Shown here: one piece after another, positions 1 to 5,172 of the stretch | How positions within the stretch are numbered: position 1 is the stretch's first letter | Layout of the letters: every line of letters begins with the position of its first letter | Program-made: the position numbers and the translations under genes | The notes under the pieces: model-generated | Told to the model about the DNA's origin: nothing | Database searches by the model: none | The model's input: the letters and a program-made list of their open reading frames with translations, nothing else | From: IMCC26256 sp046081705 | GTDB lineage: Bacteria > Actinomycetota > Acidimicrobiia > IMCC26256 | NCBI GenBank assembly: GCA_046081705.1 | Contig: JBJTWK010000112.1 | Coordinates: 1 to 5,258, forward strand | Length of the DNA: 5,258 nt | Direction of reading: 5' to 3'

Positions 1-1
1 G

Positions 2-253
2 GGGGTGGCGCTCATCCCGACCTACACGGACAAGGGCAACGCCCTCGTGCCGGTGGCGATCCTGGCGCTCGTGCTCCTCATCTACGGGTTCTTCTTCCCC
101 CGGCGGGCGGACTGGGTGGGCGAGGTCGGCGTCATCGACACTCGGGCCGGGTCTGCGCCCGGTACCGGTGTGGCCGGTGTTGCTGAGGGTGGCAGTGGGG
201 ATGCGGCGGTGGCCGACCTCGCGACCCGTCGGTCGCGCCGCCTGGACCGGTAG
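2..253 (+). CDS. C-terminal part of an integral membrane protein, 5' end outside window (possibly a MraY/WecA-type transferase)
   Basis: The frame is open to the left edge and ends with TAG at 251-253. A GTG at 5-7 could be read as a start, but no ribosome binding site can be seen before it and the reading frame continues upstream, so I treat this as the tail of a longer gene. The visible part has one hydrophobic helix (ALVPVAILALVLLIYGFFF) followed by the basic stop-transfer PRR. After it comes a hydrophilic, Gly/Ala/Val-rich tail of about 45 residues ending in an arginine cluster (RRSRRLDR), probably cytoplasmic and disordered. In several actinobacteria the gene before the atp operon is a MraY/WecA-family polyprenyl-phosphate sugar-phosphate transferase, a polytopic protein ending in a helix of this kind. 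That makes it a reasonable guess from context only; no catalytic motif lies in the window. The gene appears to be separated from the atp genes by a terminator-like stem-loop. Confidence 0.55.
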   Translation, partial: GVALIPTYTDKGNALVPVAILALVLLIYGFFFPRRADWVGEVGVIDTRAGSAPGTGVAGVAEGGSGDAAVADLATRRSRRLDR

Positions 254-256
254 CCC

Positions 257-308
257 CGACCCTCCCCGGCGCCGCGTCGGGCCCGACCACCGTCGGCGCG
301 GAGGGTCG
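257..308 (+). terminator. GC-rich stem-loop just after the upstream gene, probable U-less terminator
   Basis: Starting three bases after the TAG, bases 257-265 (CGACCCTCC) pair perfectly with 300-308 (GGAGGGTCG), giving a 9-bp outer stem. Inside it, 269-274 (GCGCCG) pairs with 294-299 (CGGCGC) for another 6 bp, with 266-268 bulged. The loop carries the 12-base palindrome GTCGGGCCCGAC at 276-287. No T-run follows, so this is not an E. coli-style terminator, but U-less hairpins after stop codons are common in high-GC actinobacteria. Its position directly after the stop codon argues for a role in ending or protecting the upstream transcript. Chance pairing is likelier than usual in such GC-rich DNA. 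Confidence 0.5.
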
Positions 309-318
309 CCCGGGGGTC

Positions 319-335
319 CGCGCCGAACCGGCGCG
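319..335 (+). other. Second short hairpin in the intergenic region
   Basis: Bases 319-325 (CGCGCCG) pair with 329-335 (CGGCGCG) around a three-base AAC loop. It lies 11 bases after the larger stem-loop and before the candidate promoter, so it may work with the first hairpin as a tandem terminator. A 7-bp GC-only stem can arise by chance here, and the role is inferred. Confidence 0.35.
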
Positions 336-363
336 ATCCGCCCTCACGACCCGTCCGCGCGGT

Positions 364-393
364 TTGCGACGGCGCGGCGGGCGTCGGTACGTT
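364..393 (+). promoter_or_regulatory. Candidate sigma-70/SigA-type promoter for the atp operon
   Basis: TTGCGA at 364-369 resembles a -35 box, and TACGTT at 388-393 fits the actinobacterial -10 form TANNNT; the spacer is 18 bases. Transcription would begin near 400 and give a leader of about 60 bases before the first atp gene. It sits downstream of the terminator-like hairpins and upstream of the first good ribosome binding site, the expected place for an operon promoter. The assignment rests on two short matches only. Confidence 0.35.
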
Positions 394-415
394 CCGTGCC
401 GTTCACGACGGAATC

Positions 416-440
416 CGGACGGGTGCTCGCGCGCCCGCCG
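416..440 (+). other. Stem-loop in the predicted 5' leader of the operon
   Basis: Bases 420-426 (CGGGTGC) pair with 431-437 (GCGCCCG), including one G-T wobble, around a TCGC loop. With A419 bulged, 416-418 also pair with 438-440, for about 10 bp in all. The hairpin ends 7 bases before the GGGGGAG ribosome binding site at 448-454. It could stabilise the operon mRNA or affect the first initiation event. No known riboswitch pattern is recognised. Confidence 0.35.
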
Positions 441-447
441 ACGACAC

Positions 448-454
448 GGGGGAG
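448..454 (+). promoter_or_regulatory. Ribosome binding site that favours the GTG start of atpZ
   Basis: GGGGGAG at 448-454 is a good Shine-Dalgarno sequence, 8 bases before an in-frame GTG at 463. The alternative ATG at 487 has nothing comparable at a workable distance (the preceding bases are CGCACGCGAGCGCTC). This supports starting atpZ at 463, eight codons before the ATG. Confidence 0.55.
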
Positions 455-462
455 CAGCTGGG

Positions 463-729
463 GTGGGTCCCCGCACGCGAGCGCTCATGCCGAAGGCGAA
501 GCCCGGCTACAACGACGCGCTCTCGACCGCGCTCACCTTCGTGCTCGGCCCGGTGATCTTCGGCGCGTTCGGGGCACTGCTCGACCGCGTGCTCGGCACC
601 GAGCCGATCCTCATGATCGCGTTCGGGGTCCTCGGCGTCGTCGCCGTCGGCACCACGATCTACTACCGCTACCAGGCGGCGTCCGCCGCCGAGGACGCGG
701 GCAAGCCCTGGGCGAGGCGCGCCGCATGA
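463..729 (+). CDS. atpZ: AtpZ/AtpI-type F1Fo-ATP synthase accessory membrane protein, two helices
   Basis: This small protein (88 residues from GTG 463, or 80 from ATG 487) has the layout of the AtpZ family (the 'ATPase gene 1' type): a short polar N-terminus, a glycine-rich helix at about residues 21-40 (TFVLGPVIFGAFGALL), a conserved-looking turn with Asp41, Gly45, Thr46 and Pro48 (LDRVLGTEP), a second helix at about 49-67, and then YYRYQ and a polar tail. In Bacillus, AtpZ with AtpI has been linked to Mg2+/Ca2+ transport for the synthase; AtpI-type proteins are also linked to c-ring assembly. Which applies here is unknown. The stop overlaps the next start (ATGA, 726-729), which suggests translational coupling. 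I prefer the GTG start because of the ribosome binding site at 448-454; the ATG remains possible, also as a leaderless start from another promoter. Confidence 0.75.
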   Translation: MGPRTRALMPKAKPGYNDALSTALTFVLGPVIFGAFGALLDRVLGTEPILMIAFGVLGVVAVGTTIYYRYQAASAAEDAGKPWARRAA

Positions 730-1199
730 GCCTCGCCGTCGAGGGCGTACCCACCCGCCTCCCCGAGGATCACGAGTCGCGGGTCGCCGACCACCTCGTG
801 CGCCGCGCCGCCATGGTCGCCCCGGCGCTCCTCGTGCTTGCGGCGTTCCTCGGCGGGCGGCGCTCGGTCGTCGGGACGTTCCTCGGCGTGCTCGTGGTGT
901 GCGCCAACTTCCTGCTGTCGTCGCGGCTCATCACGTGGTCGGCCCGCATCTCGCCCGAGGCCGTCTCGGTCGCGGCGATCGGCGGCTACGTGCTCCGACT
1001 CGCGCTCATCACCCTCGCCGCGATCGCCCTCTCCGGGCGGCCCGCCGTGAGCATGACGGCGTTCGTCCTCACGGTCGCCGGCCTGCACCTCGGTCTCCTG
1101 TTCTGGGAGATGCCGTCCATCAGCCTCACCCTCGGTGCTCCGGGCCTCAAGCCCGCCGCACCCGGCCCGCTCTCGTCCACGCGCAAGGAGGAAGGGTGA
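726..1199 (+). CDS. atpI: AtpI-like ATP synthase accessory protein (subunit I), four membrane helices
   Basis: The 157-residue product has a polar N-terminus of about 28 residues and four predicted helices at about 29-43, 47-66, 80-102 and 108-127, followed by a Pro-rich polar tail ending RKEEG. The size, the helix number and the place between atpZ and atpB fit the 'ATP synthase I' family, which is poorly conserved in sequence and which helps c-ring assembly or works with AtpZ in cation uptake in other bacteria. Arg91 in helix 3 and Glu128 at the end of helix 4 are charged residues within or at the edge of the membrane and could be functional. The start ATG overlaps the atpZ stop and is preceded by GAGG at 714-717. 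The stop overlaps the atpB start (GTGA, 1196-1199). The codons for the C-terminal RKEE supply the AtpB ribosome binding site. The family call rests on topology and context more than on motifs. Confidence 0.72.
   Translation: MSLAVEGVPTRLPEDHESRVADHLVRRAAMVAPALLVLAAFLGGRRSVVGTFLGVLVVCANFLLSSRLITWSARISPEAVSVAAIGGYVLRLALITLAAIALSGRPAVSMTAFVLTVAGLHLGLLFWEMPSISLTLGAPGLKPAAPGPLSSTRKEEG
1185..1191 (+). promoter_or_regulatory. Ribosome binding site of atpB, inside the end of atpI
   Basis: AAGGAGG at 1185-1191 lies within the last codons of atpI. Only four bases separate it from GTG 1196, which is short, but the site extends into AAGG and the 4-base stop-start overlap allows a terminating ribosome to restart. 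It supports GTG 1196 as the atpB start. Confidence 0.6.
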
Positions 1200-1978
1200 C
1201 CGTCGTCGCCGAACTGTTCCCCAACGGGATCACCGAGCTCTTCGAGTGGAAGGCGATCCTCTTCGAGGGCTCGCCCTTGGCGCTCAACAAGACCGGCATC
1301 ATGGTGCTCGTCTCGATGGTGATCTGCCTCGTGATCTTCGTGGTCGGGAGTCGCAAGCGCGCGCTCGTCCCGACCGGCCTGCAGAACGTCGCCGAGGCGG
1401 GCTACCTCGCCATCGAGCAGCAGATCGCGGTCGAGGTGATGGGTCCCCACGAGGGCAAGAAGTGGACGCCGTTCCTCGCGTCGCTCTTCTTCTTCATCTA
1501 CTTCATCAACGTGTGGTCGGTGTTCCCGGGCATCCAGTTCCCGGCGACCGCCCGCATCGCCCTCCCGGGCCTCCTCGCCATCATCGTGTGGCTGGTGTTC
1601 ATCGGGGCGGGCTTCAAGACCCAGGGTCCGCTCTACATCTTCAAGAACATCACGCCGCCCGGGGTGCCGAAGCCGCTCTACATCCTCGTCATCCCGATCG
1701 AGTTCATCTCGAAGTACCTCGTGCGGCCGTTCTCCCTCGCCGTGCGTCTCTTCGCCAACATGGTGGCGGGCCACGTGCTCCTCACGGTGTTCGCCGTGAT
1801 GTGCGTGGAGCTGCTCAAGGCGGAGAGCGGGCCGTACCAGATCGCCTTCATCCCGCTGCCGTTCTTCGGTCTGCTCTTCATGACCGCCTTCGAGATCCTC
1901 GTGGCGCTCCTGCAGGCCTACATCTTCACGATCCTCTCGGCCGTCTACATCGGCGAGTCCGTGCACCCCGAGCACTAG
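1196..1978 (+). CDS. atpB: F1Fo-ATP synthase subunit a (Fo proton channel)
   Basis: Subunit a forms the two proton half-channels next to the c-ring in the membrane. The 260-residue product has the usual family length and several hydrophobic helices, starting at about 34-51. The signature is RLFANMVAGH: Arg184 corresponds to the essential E. coli Arg210, and Asn188 to Asn214. In the last helix LLQAYIFTILSAVYI holds Gln240, corresponding to E. coli Gln252. His193 takes the place of E. coli Glu219 and Glu233 the place of His245, a reciprocal swap known from mitochondrial-type a subunits. All key residues are present, so the protein should be functional. The start is GTG 1196, overlapping the atpI stop; the reading frame is open further upstream, but that part lies inside atpI. 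The gene is followed by a 59-base gap before atpE. Confidence 0.97.
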   Translation: MTVVAELFPNGITELFEWKAILFEGSPLALNKTGIMVLVSMVICLVIFVVGSRKRALVPTGLQNVAEAGYLAIEQQIAVEVMGPHEGKKWTPFLASLFFFIYFINVWSVFPGIQFPATARIALPGLLAIIVWLVFIGAGFKTQGPLYIFKNITPPGVPKPLYILVIPIEFISKYLVRPFSLAVRLFANMVAGHVLLTVFAVMCVELLKAESGPYQIAFIPLPFFGLLFMTAFEILVALLQAYIFTILSAVYIGESVHPEH

Positions 1979-2037
1979 CCCGGGTCCAACCTGTTCCACC
2001 CGCTCGACGAAGTTCCACAACCAAGGAGACACCTGAC
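1979..2037 (+). promoter_or_regulatory. atpE leader with strong ribosome binding site
   Basis: This 59-base spacer is the longest gap between complete atp genes in the window. AAGGAG at 2023-2028 lies 9 bases before GTG 2038. The stretch from about 2010 (AAGTTCCACAACCAAGGAGA) is much richer in A than the surrounding DNA and should be little structured. The heptamer GTTCCAC occurs twice, at 1993-1999 and 2012-2018. A separate, efficient initiation site fits the high copy number of subunit c. In E. coli a translational enhancer precedes atpE; this leader may serve the same purpose but does not share its sequence. Confidence 0.55.
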
Positions 2038-2286
2038 GTGAGCACCCTCATGACCATCGCCGCCTCCGGCATCACCGACACCGGATTCAAGGCCGGCCTC
2101 TCGGCGGTGGGCTACGGCCTCGCCGCCATCGGCCCGGGCATCGGCATCGGCTACCTCGTCGGCCAGTCGGTCCAGGCCATGGCCCGCCAGCCCGAGATGG
2201 CCGGCAACGTCCGCACCACGATGTTCCTGGGTATCGCCTTCGCCGAGGCGCTCGCCCTCATCGGTTTCGTCGTCAAGTTCATCTGA
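2038..2286 (+). CDS. atpE: F1Fo-ATP synthase subunit c (proton-carrying rotor ring)
   Basis: Many copies of this 82-residue hairpin form the rotor ring. Helix 1 carries the glycine motif GPGIGIG (residues 32-38), which packs neighbouring copies tightly. The cytoplasmic loop is RQPE (50-53), which contacts gamma and epsilon. Helix 2 holds the ion-binding carboxylate Glu70 in FAEALALIGFVV, equivalent to E. coli Asp61. The Na+-type pattern (Gln in the glycine motif, Ser/Thr after the Glu) is absent: Ile37 sits at the Gln position and Ala71 follows the Glu, so the ring should carry protons. The Pro in GPG resembles chloroplast c subunits rather than the GAG of many bacteria. GTG 2038 is chosen for its AAGGAG; the ATG at 2050 would leave the binding site too far away. 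atpF follows after 32 bases. Confidence 0.97.
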   Translation: MSTLMTIAASGITDTGFKAGLSAVGYGLAAIGPGIGIGYLVGQSVQAMARQPEMAGNVRTTMFLGIAFAEALALIGFVVKFI

Positions 2287-2318
2287 GCGCCCCGGCGCCT
2301 GAAGGGAAGGGACGCGCT

Positions 2319-3008
2319 ATGCGCATCCGACGGTTGGTAGCCGTCTCGCTGCTCGCACTCGGTACGGTCGTGACCGTGCCGGGCGTCGCGCACGCGAGCG
2401 GGAGCGCCGGGGAGATCTCCAAGTGCCTCCTGGAGAAGGCCGAGGAGTTAGAGGCCGGCAAGATCGATGAAGCGACCTTCGACGTCGAGGCGAAGAACTG
2501 CTACGCGGCTCCGAGCCCGCTGCTCCCGGCGACGGGCGAGATCATCTGGGGCGGCATCGCCTTCCTGATCGTCGCCTTCGGTCTCATCAAGTTCGGCTTC
2601 CCGGCGCTGCGCCAGGGTCTCGCCGACCGTGAGGCCAAGATCCGTGAGGACCTCGAGGCCGCCGAGGCCGCCAGGGCCGCGGCCCAGCAGGCGGACGGCC
2701 AGCACGAGAGCATCATCGCCGAGGCTCGCGCCGAGGCCGGCAAGCTCATCGAGGCGGCGAAGGCCGACGCCGACCGGGTCCGGACGGAGACCATCGCCCG
2801 GGCCGAGGCCGACGCGGCCGACATCCGGGCCCGCGCCAACGCCGACGCCCAACTGGCGACCGAGCGGGCCATGGCCGACCTGCAGTCCCAGGTCGCCGAG
2901 CTCTCGGTCGACCTCGCCGAGCGGGTCGTCCAGCGCAACCTCGACCGTGACACCCAGAGGGCGCTCGTCGAGTCCTTCATCAACGAGGTCGGGGGCACGC
3001 GGTCGTGA
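2319..3008 (+). CDS. atpF: F1Fo-ATP synthase subunit b with a secreted N-terminal extension
   Basis: Subunit b is the peripheral stalk that holds the alpha/beta head still. The 229-residue product is longer than the usual 155-185. Residues 1-26 look like a signal peptide: basic MRIRR, a hydrophobic core, and AHA before a likely cleavage site at Ala26/Ser27. Residues 27-70 form a small polar region with Cys36 and Cys61, predicted outside the membrane. PSPLLP (65-70) and EIIWGGIAFLIVAFGLIKFG (74-93) match the usual start and single membrane helix of actinobacterial b. From about 98 to 205 an Ala/Glu/Arg-rich heptad-like coiled coil follows, then a delta-binding C-terminus. The ATG at 2319 has GAAGGGAAGGG at 2301-2311 and there is no other Met before residue 185. 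Leu44 is encoded by TTA, the only TTA I found on this strand. The stop overlaps atpH (GTGA). No delta fusion and no b' gene are seen. Confidence 0.95.
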   Translation: MRIRRLVAVSLLALGTVVTVPGVAHASGSAGEISKCLLEKAEELEAGKIDEATFDVEAKNCYAAPSPLLPATGEIIWGGIAFLIVAFGLIKFGFPALRQGLADREAKIREDLEAAEAARAAAQQADGQHESIIAEARAEAGKLIEAAKADADRVRTETIARAEADAADIRARANADAQLATERAMADLQSQVAELSVDLAERVVQRNLDRDTQRALVESFINEVGGTRS

Positions 3009-3532
3009 GCACCGAGCGCGTCGACGCCTACGCCGAGGCCCTCCTCGGGATCGCCCGGGCCGAGGGGCACGTGGAGGAGATCGAGGACGAGCTCTTCCGT
3101 TTCGCCCGCGCGGTCGAGGGCAACGACGCGCTGCGCTCGGCCCTCGTCGACCGGAGCCTGCCCGCCGAGCGGCGGTTCGCCGTGGTGAGCGAGCTCATCG
3201 GGGCCAAGGCGCTCGAGACCTCGACGGCCCTCGCTGCGGCGATCGTCGCCGCCGGCCGGGGCAGTGACCTCTCCGCCATCGTGGACCGCTTCGTGGAACT
3301 GGCGGCCGCAGGTCGGGAGCGTGAGGTCGCCGAGGTGCGCACCGCCATCGAGCTCGACGAGCGCGACCAGGCCCGCCTCGCCGAGGCGATCGGCCGGGCC
3401 GTGGGCAAGAACGTGGAACTGAAGGTGATCGTCGACCCCAAGGTGCTCGGAGGCATCGTGGCCAAGGTCGGCGACACCGTGATCGACGGCACCGTCCGTC
3501 ACCGGCTCGAACAGCTCAAGGAGCAGATCTGA
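3005..3532 (+). CDS. atpH: F1Fo-ATP synthase subunit delta (OSCP)
   Basis: Delta joins the top of the alpha/beta head to the b stalk. The 175-residue length matches the family (about 177 in E. coli). Residues 1-105 form the helical N-terminal domain that binds the alpha N-terminus; it starts with the typical VDAYAEALLGIA pattern. Residues 106-175 form the C-terminal domain with the delta/OSCP signature VDPKVLGGIVAKVGDTVIDG (143-162), ending in RLEQLKEQI. The GTG start lies inside the atpF stop (GTGA) with only a weak GGGGG (2991-2995) upstream, so translation is probably coupled to atpF. In mycobacteria b and delta are fused; here they are separate genes. The end of this gene supplies AAGGAG (3518-3523) for atpA. 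Confidence 0.96.
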   Translation: MSTERVDAYAEALLGIARAEGHVEEIEDELFRFARAVEGNDALRSALVDRSLPAERRFAVVSELIGAKALETSTALAAAIVAAGRGSDLSAIVDRFVELAAAGREREVAEVRTAIELDERDQARLAEAIGRAVGKNVELKVIVDPKVLGGIVAKVGDTVIDGTVRHRLEQLKEQI

Positions 3533-3533
3533 C

Positions 3534-5153
3534 ATGGCCGAGCTGACCATCAACGCGACCGACATCGCGGCGGCGCTGCGCAAGCACGTCGACTCCTACA
3601 CGCCGACCCTCGCCGCCGAGCAGGTCGGGCAGGTGCTCGACGTCGGTGACGGCGTGGCCCGGGTCGCCGGGCTGCCGAACACCGCGGTCAACGAGCTCCT
3701 CGAGTTCGAGGGCGGCCTGCTGGGCCTCGCCCTCAACCTCGACGAGGACGCCATCGGCGCCGTCGTCCTCGGCAAGGCCGAGGGCGTGGAGGAGGGCAAG
3801 GCGGTCCGGGCGACCGGGCGCATCCTCTCGATCGCGGTGGGGGATGCCCTGCTGGGTCGCGTCGTGAACGCGCTCGGCCTGCCGATCGACGGCAAGGGTC
3901 CGATCACCACCGACGTGACCCGACGCCTCGAGGTCCAGGCCCCGGGCATCGTCGGCCGCAAGCCGGTGCACGAGCCGCTCCAGACCGGCATCAAGGCCGT
4001 CGACGCCATGACCCCGGTCGGCCGCGGTCAGCGTGAGCTCATCATCGGCGACCGCAAGACCGGCAAGACCACGATCGCCATCGACACGATCCTCAACCAG
4101 CGCGGTTCGGGCGTGAAGTGCATCTACGTCGCCGTCGGCCAGAAGGCGTCCTCGGTGGCCCAGACCGTCGCCACCCTCGAGGAGCGCGGCGCGATGGAGT
4201 ACACCGTCGTCGTCAACGCCCCGGCGGGTGACGAGGCCGTGTTCAAGTACCTCGCCCCGTACGCCGGCGCAGCCATCGGCCAGCACTGGATGGACAACGG
4301 CGAGCACGCGCTCGTGGTGTACGACGACCTCTCGAAGCAGGCCGAGGCCTACCGTCAGCTCTCGCTGCTGCTGCGCCGGCCGCCGGGCCGCGAGGCGTAC
4401 CCGGGCGACGTGTTCTACCTGCACAGCCGGCTGCTCGAGCGTGCGGCGAAGCTCTCCGACGACCTCGGTGCCGGTTCGCTCACGGCGCTCCCGGTCATCG
4501 AGACCAAGGCGGGTGACGTCTCGGCGTACATCCCGACCAACGTGATCTCGATCACCGACGGCCAGATCTACCTCCAGGACGACCTCTTCAAGTCGGGTGT
4601 GCGCCCGGCCGTCGACGTGGGCATCTCGGTGTCCCGCGTGGGTGGTGCCGCGCAGATCAAGGCCATGAAGGCGGTCGCCGGAACGCTCAAGCTCGACCTC
4701 GCCCAGTTCCGTGACCTCGAGTCGTTCGCAACCTTCGGCTCGGACCTCGACGCGGCGTCGAAGAACCAGCTCGAGCGTGGCTACCGCCTCGTCGAGCTGC
4801 TCAAGCAGCCGCTCAACTCGCCGATGCCGGTCGAGGAGCAGGTGGTCGTCGTGTTCGCAGGGACGGGGACCAAGGACGAGCCGAACCTCATCCTCGACAT
4901 CCCGGTCGCGGACATCAAGGCCTTCGAGGCGGCCCTGCTCGACGCCTTCCGCACCCGGTACGCGAACCTGCTCGGTCAGATCCGCGACCAGGGCACGCTG
5001 CCGGACGAGGGGGCGATGGTCGCGGCCATCCTCGACGTCAAGGCGCAGTTCCTCGCCTCCCGGGGCGGGAGCGCCGCAGCGGCGGGGCACCCGGACGCCG
5101 ACGCCGAGGCGCTCGGTGAGGCCGAATCCACCAAGACGCTCGCCACCGAGTAA
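3534..5153 (+). CDS. atpA: F1-ATP synthase subunit alpha
   Basis: Alpha alternates with beta in the F1 head; its own nucleotide sites are non-catalytic but it gives the arginine finger. The 539-residue product has the beta-barrel domain (about 25-95) and the nucleotide-binding domain with P-loop GDRKTGKT (172-179; Lys178, Thr179), Walker B-type LVVYDD (260-265), the alpha/beta signature PAVDVGISVS (358-367) and the arginine finger Arg368 in SRVGGAAQ (E. coli Arg376). The C-terminal helical domain runs to about residue 510. Position 175 of the P-loop is Lys where most alpha subunits have Gln. Residues 511-539 form an extra Ala/Gly/acidic tail beyond the usual end. The start ATG 3534 is one base after the atpH stop, with AAGGAG at 3518-3523, 10 bases away. 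The stop is TAA. Confidence 0.98.
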   Translation: MAELTINATDIAAALRKHVDSYTPTLAAEQVGQVLDVGDGVARVAGLPNTAVNELLEFEGGLLGLALNLDEDAIGAVVLGKAEGVEEGKAVRATGRILSIAVGDALLGRVVNALGLPIDGKGPITTDVTRRLEVQAPGIVGRKPVHEPLQTGIKAVDAMTPVGRGQRELIIGDRKTGKTTIAIDTILNQRGSGVKCIYVAVGQKASSVAQTVATLEERGAMEYTVVVNAPAGDEAVFKYLAPYAGAAIGQHWMDNGEHALVVYDDLSKQAEAYRQLSLLLRRPPGREAYPGDVFYLHSRLLERAAKLSDDLGAGSLTALPVIETKAGDVSAYIPTNVISITDGQIYLQDDLFKSGVRPAVDVGISVSRVGGAAQIKAMKAVAGTLKLDLAQFRDLESFATFGSDLDAASKNQLERGYRLVELLKQPLNSPMPVEEQVVVVFAGTGTKDEPNLILDIPVADIKAFEAALLDAFRTRYANLLGQIRDQGTLPDEGAMVAAILDVKAQFLASRGGSAAAAGHPDADAEALGEAESTKTLATE

Positions 5154-5172
5154 CGGGAGTCACGACAGTCTC

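Noticed and set aside
5..253. A complete small membrane protein starting at GTG 5
   Set aside because: The frame stays open to the window edge and no ribosome binding site can be seen in the few bases before it, so a partial larger gene is more likely; not excluded.
132..488. Antisense frame over the intergenic region
   Set aside because: Arg/Pro/Gly-rich with no motif, no clear ribosome binding site and no context; the stem-loops and promoter explain the region better.
168..725. Upstream extension of the atpI frame
   Set aside because: It reads as Arg/Pro/Ala-rich nonsense across the intergenic region and atpZ. The true start, ATG 726, overlaps the atpZ stop.
899..1195. Upstream extension of the atpB frame
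   Set aside because: This part lies inside atpI and is Arg/His-rich. Subunit a begins at GTG 1196, with a ribosome binding site and the family length.
986..2032. Long antisense reading frame opposite atpI and atpB
   Set aside because: The product is extremely rich in His, Glu, Asp and Arg, typical of the complement of a GC-rich membrane protein gene.
1135..2037. Upstream extension of the atpE frame through atpB
   Set aside because: It is out of frame with atpB and Arg/His/Pro-rich; only the last 82 codons are subunit c.
3516..5090. Long antisense reading frame (524 codons) opposite atpA
   Set aside because: It mirrors the codon structure of atpA in GC-rich DNA. The product is an Arg/Asp/Glu/Gly/Leu-rich string without recognisable motifs, and atpA is certain.
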